From positions 1-10,339 of the forward strand of contig JAKAAZ010000122.1 of the NCBI GenBank assembly GCA_021802085.1: a stretch of 10,339 nucleotides of DNA. The letters run 5' to 3'. Positions 1 to 7,126 of this stretch are shown piece after piece. The notes beneath the pieces were generated by a model. That model worked only from the letters and a program-made list of their open reading frames with translations. It was not told where the DNA came from and made no database searches. How positions within the stretch are numbered: the stretch's first letter is position 1; the number at the start of each line of letters is the position of its first letter. The stretch is from Acidobacteriota bacterium (GTDB taxonomy: Bacteria > Acidobacteriota > Terriglobia > Terriglobales > Acidobacteriaceae). Position numbers and translations under genes: made by a program.

Positions 1-313
1 CGTGGAAGTGAAGCAGGTGGACCTGCCGGAATCCATGTTGCGGGCCATGGCCCGCCAGGCCGAGGCGGAACGGGAAAAGCGCGCAAAGATCATCAATGCG
101 GAAGGCGAGTTCAACGCCGCGCAGCGCCTGGTTGAAGCGGCAACGTTGCTGGCGCAGCAGCCGATTACCATGCAGTTGCGCTACCTGCAAACTTTGAGTG
201 AGATCGGCGCGGAGAAAAATACCACCATCGTGTTCCCGTTGCCGCTGGAACTTGTCTCGCTCCTGAAACAAGTTGGCCAAACCATCCAGTCGAAATCTGG
301 CGGAGATGTATAG
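1..313 (+). CDS. SPFH/band 7 (stomatin/slipin-like) membrane protein, 5'-truncated
   Basis: This is the C-terminal part of a stomatin/slipin-type SPFH protein; the gene enters from outside the window, so the GTG at position 2 is an internal codon, not a start. The visible 103 residues begin with the end of the SPFH domain (VEVKQVDLPESMLRAMARQA) and continue into the alanine- and charge-rich helix typical of slipins (AEREKRAKIINAEGEFNAAQ), which usually forms coiled-coil contacts in oligomers. They end with the conserved segment LRYLQTLSEIGAEKNTTIVF. Family members are membrane-associated scaffolds, often encoded next to an NfeD protease-partner gene, which would lie upstream and cannot be seen here. 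The TAG stop is 2 nt before the SPOR-domain gene, so the two are probably cotranscribed. The family call is firm; the cellular role in this organism is not known. Confidence 0.85.
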   Translation, partial: VEVKQVDLPESMLRAMARQAEAEREKRAKIINAEGEFNAAQRLVEAATLLAQQPITMQLRYLQTLSEIGAEKNTTIVFPLPLELVSLLKQVGQTIQSKSGGDV

Positions 314-315
314 CG

Positions 316-987
316 ATGACAGCCTTGTGCGACCAGGACCTTGACGTTCACGATTCAGTGGAAGTGCACTGGAGTACCGGCACGATCCTGGCCATTTTCT
401 TTGCCGCCTCACTGATCTCCGCCGTGTTTTTTGGCTTGGGATATTCATTCGGCGGAGTCGGAACCTCGAAGCATCCCGTTGCTATCGACTCGGCGCAAAC
501 AAGCGGCAACTCGGCAGGACCGGGCGCGGTGCAAACGCCGTCGAACCGCACTGCTGCGTTCAGCGAGTCCGCCGTGGTCGCGGGTGGCGCGGGGAATGTT
601 GGCGCGCATCCTGCACAGCGCACGCCATCGACTGTATCCGCACAGGCCCATTCCGAAGCCGCTGCGCGAACGGCCCGCCCGGCTGGTATGGTTGCCCGTC
701 AACATTCGACACCTGCCGCGTCTGTCGCGCACGTAAAAACAATAGCGAGTGGAGCGAGTGGGCCGCGCATCATGGTGCAGGTGGGTGCGATCGGCGATCG
801 CAAAGACGCCGAAAGGCTGGTGGCTGAGCTGCGAAAGAAGGGCTTCCACGCCGGAATCTATTCGGAGAAACACGATAAGTTCCTCCACGTGCAAATAGGC
901 CCGTTTAAAGATGCACAGCAAGCGCAGTCCAAGCGCCATCAGGTGATGGCGAGCGGTTTCCACGCCATTCTGAAGAGCGCGTCCTGA
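316..987 (+). CDS. SPOR-domain membrane protein
   Basis: A 223-residue protein with a short N-terminal cytoplasmic stretch, one predicted transmembrane helix (about residues 21-43, TGTILAIFFAASLISAVFFG), a low-complexity Ala/Ser/Thr/Pro/Gly linker (about 50-148) and a C-terminal SPOR domain (about 150-221, starting IMVQVGAIGDRKDAERLVAE and containing FLHVQIGPFKDAQQA). SPOR domains bind denuded glycan strands of septal peptidoglycan, so the expected topology is inner-membrane anchor, flexible periplasmic linker, murein-binding domain. This resembles FtsN and DedD architecture, but the sequence does not identify it as either. The ATG at 316 lies 2 nt after the upstream stop; a GGAG at 302-305 is a weak, somewhat distant ribosome site. 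The gene is the last of its plus-strand group and converges on the plsC operon. Confidence 0.85.
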   Translation: MTALCDQDLDVHDSVEVHWSTGTILAIFFAASLISAVFFGLGYSFGGVGTSKHPVAIDSAQTSGNSAGPGAVQTPSNRTAAFSESAVVAGGAGNVGAHPAQRTPSTVSAQAHSEAAARTARPAGMVARQHSTPAASVAHVKTIASGASGPRIMVQVGAIGDRKDAERLVAELRKKGFHAGIYSEKHDKFLHVQIGPFKDAQQAQSKRHQVMASGFHAILKSAS

Positions 988-993
988 GCGAAT

Positions 994-1008
994 TTACAGA
1001 TGCTGTAA
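994..1008. repeat. Short inverted repeat after the SPOR gene
   Basis: TTACAG (994-999), a 3-nt loop, then CTGTAA (1003-1008) form a perfect 6-bp inverted repeat 6 nt after the SPOR gene stop. No T-run follows on either strand, so it is not a convincing intrinsic terminator. Confidence 0.4.
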
Positions 1009-1020
1009 TCGAAATGGAAG

Positions 1021-1052
1021 GAGTCATTCTGAGCGCAGCGAAGAATTCAGAG
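1021..1052. repeat. Copy of an intergenic repeat (GTCATTCTGAGCGCAGCGAA type)
   Basis: The stretch contains GTCATTCTGAGCGCAGCGAA followed by GAATTCAGAG. I recognise this motif from memory as a frequent intergenic repeat in acidobacterial and some other genomes. Internally ATTCT (1026-1030) and AGAAT (1042-1046) can pair, giving a small stem-loop. Its placement in the convergent gap between the SPOR gene and plsC fits an intergenic repeat. Genome-wide copy number cannot be judged from this window. Confidence 0.5.
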
Positions 1053-1115
1053 AGCGATTGCAGCGTTTACGATGCGGGTATCGCCGCAATTTTTCGCTAG
1101 AAATGACCATGCAAA

Positions 1116-1134
1116 CTTATAAATCGGCTATAAG
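1116..1134. repeat. Inverted repeat just past the plsC stop
   Basis: CTTATA (1116-1121) and TATAAG (1129-1134) flank a 7-nt loop, 32-50 nt beyond the plsC stop codon on the minus strand. It could be the 3' end structure of the long minus-strand operon. The stem is AT-rich and no clean T-tract follows, so I do not call it a terminator. Confidence 0.3.
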
Positions 1135-1165
1135 GCAAGCGCCTGGCGCGCGTTCGGCAACCACT

Positions 1166-1876
1166 TCAGCCACGCATCCATTCCGGCAAGCCGGAGGCAA
1201 TCGATTCCCGCACAGCGAAGATCAATTCCTCCCGCGTCGCGAAGTCCGCAGCCCGTATGGCTGGATGGAAATATACATGGGCGATGCCTGGAAACACCTG
1301 CAGACTGCCCTTTCGCATCATGGTTTCCGTGCCATAAATCGATACGGGGACAATAGGTGCGCCGGTTTGCTGGGCCAGATAGAAGGGACCCTTTTTGAAA
1401 GGAAGAAGCTTCCCTGTACGCGAGCGAGTTCCTTCTGGGAAGGCTGTGAGATGCACGCCGGACGCAAGGACCTTCGCGGCGTTGTCGATACTTTCTTTCG
1501 CATCTTCCCGGTTGCCCCGGCGTTCTACCGGCACAAAATCGGCCATCCGCATGGCAATGCCTAGGAAAGGGATTTTCATCAGCGTTTTTTTCAGGAAAAC
1601 AGCAGATCGGCCTGGGATCAACGGCATGAACATCGGCGGGTCGAGGTTGGACACATGGTTCGCCATAAAGATGCATGCTTCGCCCCGCGGAATATTTTCA
1701 TAACCTTCAGCCTGCACGCGAATTCCTCCCATGCGCAGGCCGGATGCGGCAATCCACATGGAAAAGCGATATAGAAATGTCACATCTCCTGTTATCCAGG
1801 TCCACGGAAAACCCAGCAGCGCGCCGATCGGAACGAGGAGCACATAGTAAAGAAGGATTGTTATTGCGGAAATCAT
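1166..1876 (-). CDS. plsC: 1-acyl-sn-glycerol-3-phosphate acyltransferase
   Basis: PlsC transfers an acyl group to lysophosphatidic acid, giving phosphatidic acid, at the cytoplasmic membrane face. The 236-residue product shows the acyltransferase motifs in order: NHVSNLDP (73-80, the HX4D catalytic motif with His74 and Asp79), VPVERRG (116-121 onward), FPEGTRSRTG (147-156, glycerophosphate-binding motif) and GAPIVPVSI (172-180). A hydrophobic N-terminus (about 3-28) suggests a membrane anchor. Length is normal for bacterial PlsC. The ATG at 1876 overlaps the mpl TGA as ATGA. An in-frame upstream ATG at 2032 would add 52 Arg-rich residues that lie antisense-free but inside mpl coding sequence and do not resemble the family, so it was not used. 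It is the last gene of the purM-plsC operon and is probably translated by coupling; only a weak GGA precedes the start. Confidence 0.92.
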   Translation of the reverse strand: MISAITILLYYVLLVPIGALLGFPWTWITGDVTFLYRFSMWIAASGLRMGGIRVQAEGYENIPRGEACIFMANHVSNLDPPMFMPLIPGRSAVFLKKTLMKIPFLGIAMRMADFVPVERRGNREDAKESIDNAAKVLASGVHLTAFPEGTRSRTGKLLPFKKGPFYLAQQTGAPIVPVSIYGTETMMRKGSLQVFPGIAHVYFHPAIRAADFATREELIFAVRESIASGLPEWMRG

Positions 1877-3348
1877 GCGCGTCCGGGATTGTTGCGAAGA
1901 GACACTGGAAGCCTTTGATAAATCCCATCGAAGCCGCCATTGGACAGGATCGCGACGACGTCTCCGGATCGCAGATGGGTCGTCAGATGGTCGACGATTG
2001 CAGCGACATCGGGTAACTGTCGCGCTTTGCATCCACGAGCCTGGAGAGTCTGCACGATATGTTCCGGGTGAAGGACTTGCTCTGCCGGAATATTCGTTGC
2101 CTGGTAGACGGCGGCAAGGACGACCTGATCCGCCAGCGCAAGACTTTCAGTCAGCTCCTGCTCAAAAATATTGCGGCGCAGCGTGTTCGAGCGCGGTTCT
2201 ACAACTGCCCACAGGCGCGAGCCAGGATATCGCAGGCGCAACGCGCGCAGTGTTTCTCGAATCGCCGTGGGGTGGTGTGCGAAGTCATCGATGATCGTGA
2301 TGCCTTCGATTTCGGCAATTACTTGCAGGCGGCGTTTGACGCTGCGAAAGGATTGCAATGCCGTTTGAATGTCCTCGGCGGGAACACCCTGGCCCGCGGC
2401 AAGAGCGGCGGCCGCGGTCGCGTTCAGCACATTATGCTCACCGATCATGGGCATCTCAACCTGCAACCAAGGCTGTCCGTTTCGCACAATATGCCAACGG
2501 CTGGAGTTGCCATGGATGGAAAGGTCCGCGATGCGCCAGGTGGAATCCTGCGCAAATCCATAGCGTTCCATCGGACAAAAAGCGCGCGCGACGCACTCCG
2601 TCACATTGCTCGATCCATCGAAGGCCACAATGCGCCCTCGACGAGGGACGAGGTTTACCAGGCGCTTGAACGCCGTCTTCACCGATTCCAGGTCCGCGTA
2701 GATATCCGCGTGGTCGAATTCGACGTGGGTAAGAATCAGCGCGTCTGGAAAATAGTGAAGGAACTTAGGCCCCTTGTCGAAGAAGGCGGTGTCGTATTCG
2801 TCGCCCTCCAAAACAAAGGGCCGCGTAGGCCGCAGGGCAAAGCTGGAACCGAAGTTTTCCGCAATCCCGCCGATTAAAAATGACGGAGACATCGCCGGAT
2901 TTTTCATCGCGGCGGTTTCGTATATCCATGCCAACATGCTGGTAGTCGTCGTTTTGCCGTGCGTGCCTGCAATGACCAAGGACTCGCGTTCCACAAGAAA
3001 TTCTTCGTGGATCACCTGCGCCAGGGAGCGAAATGGAATGCGCTGATCCAACACAAATTCCAACTCGGGATTGCCACGCGAAATCGCATTCCCGACAATA
3101 ACAAGATCGGGACGAGGTTGCAGATTCTCTTCGGAAAACGGCTGTGCAATTGGAATGCGGAGATGCGCCAGCAGATCGGACATGGGCGGATACGCAGCCT
3201 TATCCGAACCGGTCACGTGCCATCCGCGCAACTGCAACATGCCGGCCAGGGATGCCATGGCACTGCCGCAGATCCCGATCAGGTGGACGTGCCGGACCGC
3301 AGACTCCGCGCTATTTCTCGCTCCATGTTGGACTTCGTTCATCCTCAT
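1873..3348 (-). CDS. mpl: UDP-N-acetylmuramate:L-Ala-gamma-D-Glu-meso-DAP ligase (Mpl)
   Basis: Mpl is the murein-recycling ligase: it joins the salvaged tripeptide L-Ala-gamma-D-Glu-mDAP to UDP-MurNAc using ATP, in the cytoplasm. The 491-residue protein has the Mur-ligase architecture: N-terminal Rossmann-like part (VHLIGICGSAMASLAGML, 21-38), ATP-binding GTHGKTTTTS (128-137), central-domain EGDEYDTAFFDKGPKF (181-196), the DDFAHHPTAI segment (354-363), EPRSNT (384-389) and C-terminal AILSNGGFDGIY (466-477). EGDEYDTAFFDKGPKF and the C-terminal SNGGF point to Mpl rather than MurC. The ATG at 3348 overlaps the ldcA stop as ATGA. A second ATG at 3342 has GAGGG at a better 6-nt spacing, so the true start may be two codons downstream. 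LdcA, immediately upstream, makes the tripeptide that Mpl uses. Confidence 0.93.
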   Translation of the reverse strand: MRMNEVQHGARNSAESAVRHVHLIGICGSAMASLAGMLQLRGWHVTGSDKAAYPPMSDLLAHLRIPIAQPFSEENLQPRPDLVIVGNAISRGNPELEFVLDQRIPFRSLAQVIHEEFLVERESLVIAGTHGKTTTTSMLAWIYETAAMKNPAMSPSFLIGGIAENFGSSFALRPTRPFVLEGDEYDTAFFDKGPKFLHYFPDALILTHVEFDHADIYADLESVKTAFKRLVNLVPRRGRIVAFDGSSNVTECVARAFCPMERYGFAQDSTWRIADLSIHGNSSRWHIVRNGQPWLQVEMPMIGEHNVLNATAAAALAAGQGVPAEDIQTALQSFRSVKRRLQVIAEIEGITIIDDFAHHPTAIRETLRALRLRYPGSRLWAVVEPRSNTLRRNIFEQELTESLALADQVVLAAVYQATNIPAEQVLHPEHIVQTLQARGCKARQLPDVAAIVDHLTTHLRSGDVVAILSNGGFDGIYQRLPVSLRNNPGRA

Positions 3349-4319
3349 CCCTCGTTGCAGGTGACCGACGGCTGGAATCGCAGCATGGGCGTACCGGTCA
3401 GGTCCAATTCGCAGGAGACGCCAATCGGCAGCGTGATGTTCCGTTCGCGAACGTGCCCGGAACGCAGGCCAATGCCAACGGGCCCGGGGAAATCCTCCAA
3501 TACGCGTATCAAGACTGAATCCAGCAATTCGTCGGCTGTAGCCGGCTGCACGCAGTCCAACATGGCTCCAAATACGATGCCGCGCACTCGATCGAGCTTG
3601 CCCGCCAAACGCAACTGGAGCAACATCCGGTCAACCTGGTATGGCTTCACGCCTACATCCTCCAGAAACAGAATTGTGTCTTCTGTTTGGATTTCATACG
3701 GCGTGCCGAGGGAAGCGACCAGCATGGAGAGGCATCCGCCATAGCACTTTCCTTCCGCGTGGCCGGGCCGTAACGTCCGCATATCCGCTTCGGGTCCGAG
3801 TTGCCACGGGTGATCCTGCACGAGCGCCGCCTGCCAGCTGGTGAGGTCCACACCATTTTCCCGTGCAAAATCTCCGGCTACCATCGGTCCATGAAACACC
3901 GCCAAACCCGTCGCGTCGTGCAGCCATGTCAGCAGGCTGGTGATGTCGCTGCATCCCATGAAAATCTTTGGATTGCGACGGATGAGCGTGAGATCAAGTC
4001 CGCCGAGTAATTCCGCCGATCCGTAACCTCCACGGTTACAAATAACAACCTTCACCGAGGAATCCGCAAAGGCGGCATGCAAATCTTCCAGGCGCTGCGC
4101 CGCGGTTCCAGCGGAATATTGTCCATGACGAGCGAGTGCATGAGCAGCCAACTGTGGTTCAAAGCCCAACTTGCGCAACGAATCCATCCCCAACTGCACT
4201 TTGCTGGGATCGAACCAACTGGCTGGCGAAACCAGCCGCACAGCATCGCCGGTTCCCAGGGCGCCAGGGAGAATCGCAGGCTTCAAAGCTTTGTCCCGGG
4301 TTGTTGAGCGTGCGGTCAT
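3345..4319 (-). CDS. ldcA: LD-carboxypeptidase (peptidase family S66)
   Basis: LdcA removes the terminal D-Ala from murein tetrapeptides by cleaving the mDAP-D-Ala bond, giving the tripeptide used by Mpl. The 324-residue product carries the S66 signatures: RGGYG (96-100), the nucleophile-elbow-like GCSDIT with Ser124 as the predicted nucleophile, FLEDVGVKPYQVDRML (218-233) with Glu220, and SGHVRERNITLPIG (287-300) with His289. These match the Ser-Glu-His triad known for the family. No signal peptide is evident, consistent with cytoplasmic recycling. The ATG at 4319 forms an ATGA overlap with the dapF stop; a longer in-frame start at 4394 would add 25 residues inside dapF that do not resemble the family. 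The next gene, mpl, starts in a 4-nt overlap. Confidence 0.92.
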   Translation of the reverse strand: MTARSTTRDKALKPAILPGALGTGDAVRLVSPASWFDPSKVQLGMDSLRKLGFEPQLAAHALARHGQYSAGTAAQRLEDLHAAFADSSVKVVICNRGGYGSAELLGGLDLTLIRRNPKIFMGCSDITSLLTWLHDATGLAVFHGPMVAGDFARENGVDLTSWQAALVQDHPWQLGPEADMRTLRPGHAEGKCYGGCLSMLVASLGTPYEIQTEDTILFLEDVGVKPYQVDRMLLQLRLAGKLDRVRGIVFGAMLDCVQPATADELLDSVLIRVLEDFPGPVGIGLRSGHVRERNITLPIGVSCELDLTGTPMLRFQPSVTCNEG

Positions 4320-5119
4320 ACGAGCAGGCAATCCCCTTGGGCAATGATTTCGGCCGGTCCTGTCAGCAGCAGGTTCGAGCTCTTCTGCGCCCACTCTACT
4401 GTTTGTTCGCCGCCCTCGGCGGCTACTGTGAGCTGTCGCGAGACACCCCGCGTTTCGATACTCGCGGCTGCGGATGCAGAGGTGCCAGTGCCGGAAGACA
4501 AGGTCGGCCCCACGCCGCGTTCATAAATACGAAACTCAATCCTATTTGTATCCATCACACGCACAAATTCAACGTTGGTACCTTTGGGGAAGTCCGGGTG
4601 GACACAAACTTCCGACCCAATTTGTTGCCACGAACGTCCGAAGCATTCAAAATTGAGCGAGTCGACAAAAACGACGAAATGCGGATTCCCAATTGATACA
4701 TTGACCCCGCCGATGGATGTCCCATCCTTGAGCGTAACCGTTTGCATCGTGACAGATGGAACGCCCATCTCGGTAGAAATGAGATATTGCGGAGGATTGC
4801 GCTCCAGGATGCGGCAGCGGCGCACACCGGCATGTGTGCGAATGGAAAATTCATCGGCATCATCGTCTTGGGCCAGATATGCGGCCACGCAGCGCGTGCC
4901 ATTCCCGGAGATTTCCGCCTCCGAGCCATCCGCATTGAAGAGCCGAATCGAATATGCCCCATTTCCGGCGAGCGTAAGATACTCGACGCCGTCCGCGCCA
5001 ACTCCCGTATTGCGGGCGCAGACGATACGGGCCACGTCGGCATAGCGGCTTGCGTCGAGAGGTTCGTCCACGATGAGAAAATCGTTCCCGCAGGCGTGCG
5101 CTTTGACGAATCGAATCAC
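4316..5119 (-). CDS. dapF: Diaminopimelate epimerase family protein, second catalytic Cys replaced by Ser
   Basis: DapF interconverts LL- and meso-diaminopimelate, the last mDAP step before lysine and peptidoglycan synthesis. The 267-residue protein shows the N-terminal HACGNDFLIVDE (8-19), the first catalytic-Cys motif SGNGTRC with Cys77 (71-77), GNPHFVVFVD (144-153), and ERGVGPTLSSGTGTSASAA (200-218). In characterised DapF the last motif reads ACGTGACA or similar and supplies the second acid/base Cys. Here that position is Ser209, encoded TCC, and the following Cys is also Ser (Ser214). Length is normal and all else looks intact. The GTG start at 5119 overlaps the purN stop as GTGA. Placement beside ldcA and mpl argues for a real role with mDAP. 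Activity with a Cys/Ser pair is uncertain; a related isomerase or a weak epimerase is possible. Confidence 0.85.
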   Translation of the reverse strand: MIRFVKAHACGNDFLIVDEPLDASRYADVARIVCARNTGVGADGVEYLTLAGNGAYSIRLFNADGSEAEISGNGTRCVAAYLAQDDDADEFSIRTHAGVRRCRILERNPPQYLISTEMGVPSVTMQTVTLKDGTSIGGVNVSIGNPHFVVFVDSLNFECFGRSWQQIGSEVCVHPDFPKGTNVEFVRVMDTNRIEFRIYERGVGPTLSSGTGTSASAAASIETRGVSRQLTVAAEGGEQTVEWAQKSSNLLLTGPAEIIAQGDCLLV

Positions 5120-5754
5120 TTGATTTCCTCGAGCAGGGATGCATTGTGCGACGCGCGGGCAACATATCGGCGATCTGCAATCGTGTAATTTCCGCTGAGA
5201 ACGCGGGCAATGGCTTCCGGGTAGGCAATGTGCTCCTGTTCCAGAATCCGCGCGGACAAGGCAGCTTCGTCATCGCCATCCAACACTGGGACAGGGCGCT
5301 GCAATACGATGACTCCGTGGTCCAGTTGGTCATCCACGAAATGCACGGTGCAGCCTGTGATGCCCACCCCGTACTGGAGCGCCTGACGCTGTGCATCGAG
5401 GCCCGGAAATGCCGGCAGCAGTGACGGGTGAATATTCAAAATGGCTTGAGGATAGGCCACGACAAACTCCGGCGACAGCAGGCGCATGTATCCAGCGAGG
5501 CAGATCAATTCCGCGCCGTGTTCGCGCAGACAAGCGATGATTTCTGCATCCTGCTCGGCGCGCTTCCGCCCGCGGGCTTCAATCACCGCGGTCGCCAAGC
5601 CGCGCGCCCTGGCTGCGGCAAGGCCAGGCGCTTCCGCGCGATTGGAAATGACAATGGAAATTCCTGCGTTGTCGATCTGGCCGCGATCAATGGCGTCAGC
5701 GATCGCCAGAAAGTTGGAACCACGACCGGAAAGAAGAATGCCAAGACGCGTCAT
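5116..5754 (-). CDS. purN: Phosphoribosylglycinamide formyltransferase (GART)
   Basis: PurN transfers the formyl group of 10-formyltetrahydrofolate to glycinamide ribonucleotide, third step of de novo purine synthesis. The 212-residue length is typical. Visible landmarks are the phosphate-binding GRGSNF (10-15), the ICLAGYMRLLSPEFV stretch (84-98), NIHPSLLPAFPG (107-118) carrying catalytic Asn107 and His109, and VHFVDDQLDHGVIVLQ (137-152) with catalytic Asp145, in register with the E. coli Asn106/His108/Asp144 triad. The ATG at 5754 follows the purM stop by 6 nt; no clear Shine-Dalgarno precedes it, suggesting coupled translation from purM. Its own stop overlaps the dapF GTG. Confidence 0.95.
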   Translation of the reverse strand: MTRLGILLSGRGSNFLAIADAIDRGQIDNAGISIVISNRAEAPGLAAARARGLATAVIEARGRKRAEQDAEIIACLREHGAELICLAGYMRLLSPEFVVAYPQAILNIHPSLLPAFPGLDAQRQALQYGVGITGCTVHFVDDQLDHGVIVLQRPVPVLDGDDEAALSARILEQEHIAYPEAIARVLSGNYTIADRRYVARASHNASLLEEIK

Positions 5755-5760
5755 GGGGAG

Positions 5761-6819
5761 TTAGTTATACAGGACATGGCGATCGCCTTTGATGATCTTG
5801 CCAATCACGGCGTGAGGCTCGTTCGCGCGGTCCAGCAGCGTTTTCACGCGCTTGTATTTTTCCACCGGGACGACGCAGATCAACCCGATTCCCATGTTGA
5901 AAGTCCGCAACATTTCCACCAGTTCCATATTGCCCAGCGTTTGCAGGTGGTCGAAAATTGGCAGCACCGGCCACGAACCCAATTCGACACATGCGGAAAC
6001 ATGTTTCGGCAGGATGCGGGGCAGGTTTTCGGTGATGCCTCCACCGGTAATGTGGGCCATTCCCACGACCAGGTCTGCCGCAGTCAGTTTGCGAATAATG
6101 TTGAGATAGCTGCGATGCGTTTTCATCAAGGCCACGCTGGCCTTATCGTGTAGCTCATTGACGTATTGGTCCGGCGTGTATTTGGCCACCTGAAAAAACA
6201 GCTTGCGAGCCAGCGAATAGCCGTTGGTATGCAATCCGGTGGAAGGCAGGCCGATCAGCAAGTCGCCTGCGCGGATGCCAGCTCCGGTAATGATTTTTTC
6301 GCGCTCCGCGACGCCCACGATAAATCCGGCAAGATCGTATTCGCCGTCATGATAAAACCCCGGCATCTGCGCGGTTTCACCTCCAATGAGGACGCAGCCA
6401 TTGGCGCGGCAGGCATCCGCCATGCCGGAAACCACTTTTTCCGCCACATCGCCGTCCAGTTTGCTGGCCGCCAGATAATCCATAAAAAACAACGGCGTCG
6501 CTGCCTGCACGGCAATGTCGTTCACGCAATGGTTCACCAGGTCCGCACCGATGGTGTGGTGCATGTTCATCTGGAAGGCAATCTTCAGCTTGGTTCCAAC
6601 GCCGTCGGCACTGGAAACCAGCACAGGATTTTTGTAGCGCGCCGTATCCAGTTTGAACAGGCCGCCGAAGCCGCCAATCTCGCTCAGCACCTGCTTGTTG
6701 AAGGTCCGCTGGGCCAGATATTTTATGCGCTGCTTAGTCCGGTCGCCGCTGGAGATGTCCACGCCTGCGTCAGCGTATGTGGTGGCGGGAGTTGGCTTCG
6801 ATGAAGACTTACTGGGCAC
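5761..6819 (-). CDS. purM: Phosphoribosylformylglycinamidine cyclo-ligase (AIR synthetase)
   Basis: PurM closes the imidazole ring of formylglycinamidine ribonucleotide to AIR using ATP, the fifth step of purine synthesis. Motifs, numbered from the chosen start: TYADAGVDI (14-22), VSSADGVGTKLKIAFQ (68-83), GADLVNHCVNDIAVQ (91-105), GGETAQMPGFYHDGEYDLAG (146-165), STGLHTNGYS (193-202) and HITGGGITENLPRILP (256-271). The start is uncertain. The open frame extends to a TTG at 6924 (387 aa), but homology begins near TTYADAG. I chose the GTG at 6819, which gives 352 residues, close to the usual 345-350. No strong ribosome site marks either. It is the first gene of the minus-strand operon and lies 6 nt before purN, the common purM-purN pairing. 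Confidence 0.9.
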   Translation of the reverse strand: MPSKSSSKPTPATTYADAGVDISSGDRTKQRIKYLAQRTFNKQVLSEIGGFGGLFKLDTARYKNPVLVSSADGVGTKLKIAFQMNMHHTIGADLVNHCVNDIAVQAATPLFFMDYLAASKLDGDVAEKVVSGMADACRANGCVLIGGETAQMPGFYHDGEYDLAGFIVGVAEREKIITGAGIRAGDLLIGLPSTGLHTNGYSLARKLFFQVAKYTPDQYVNELHDKASVALMKTHRSYLNIIRKLTAADLVVGMAHITGGGITENLPRILPKHVSACVELGSWPVLPIFDHLQTLGNMELVEMLRTFNMGIGLICVVPVEKYKRVKTLLDRANEPHAVIGKIIKGDRHVLYN

Positions 6820-7126
6820 AGGCGTCGCGTTCCGGGATGCGGGATATCGGCAGGCTTTGTTCAGAATACTAGGATCCAATCGCCCGAACGCATGTTGGAG
6901 GGGGCAGGTGGAGTAGCGAAACAAAACATACCGAGAAGCATCAGTGTAGCATCGCGGCGGGATGGTTCTTCGGACTGTTTACCCCGAAATCGTGCGTCGG
7001 CTTCCGGGCGCGGTCTTCTACATCTGCTTTTTGGCCGGGTACGCGAGACCAGCCAACAGAGCCTGCCCGTGTCGTAGGAACCTTGCGGCAACAGCGCCGG
7101 CGAGACCGCTTCTATACTGAATATCG
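6820..7126. other. Divergent intergenic region, purM / hemL
   Basis: This 307-nt gap should hold promoters for both the minus-strand purM operon and hemL. On the plus strand TATACT (7113-7118) sits just ahead of hemL. On the minus strand a TACACT (6948-6943) could serve as a -10 for purM, but no matching -35 is visible. I see no riboswitch-like structure, tRNA or small ORF that I can support here. Confidence 0.5.
7113..7118 (+). promoter_or_regulatory. Candidate -10 box for hemL (leaderless arrangement)
   Basis: TATACT lies 8 nt before the hemL ATG at 7127, so a start point 7-8 nt downstream would fall on or next to the initiation codon. No purine-rich ribosome site precedes the ATG. A good -35 is missing (TTGCGG at 7083-7088 is 24 nt away), so confidence is low. 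Confidence 0.3.

Noticed and set aside
1058..1564. A 168-codon plus-strand open frame after the SPOR gene
   Set aside because: Most of it is antisense to plsC and the 5' part covers the intergenic repeat; no ribosome site or family similarity.
2059..2877. A 272-codon plus-strand open frame
   Set aside because: It lies wholly antisense to mpl, whose protein shows all Mur-ligase motifs; the plus-strand translation has no recognisable family pattern.
2959..3744. A 261-codon plus-strand open frame
   Set aside because: It is antisense to the mpl/ldcA junction and is explained by the codon bias of those genes.
6166..6804. A 212-codon plus-strand open frame
   Set aside because: It is antisense to purM; the purM motifs are unmistakable and the antisense product looks like codon shadow (rich in His, Gln and Arg).
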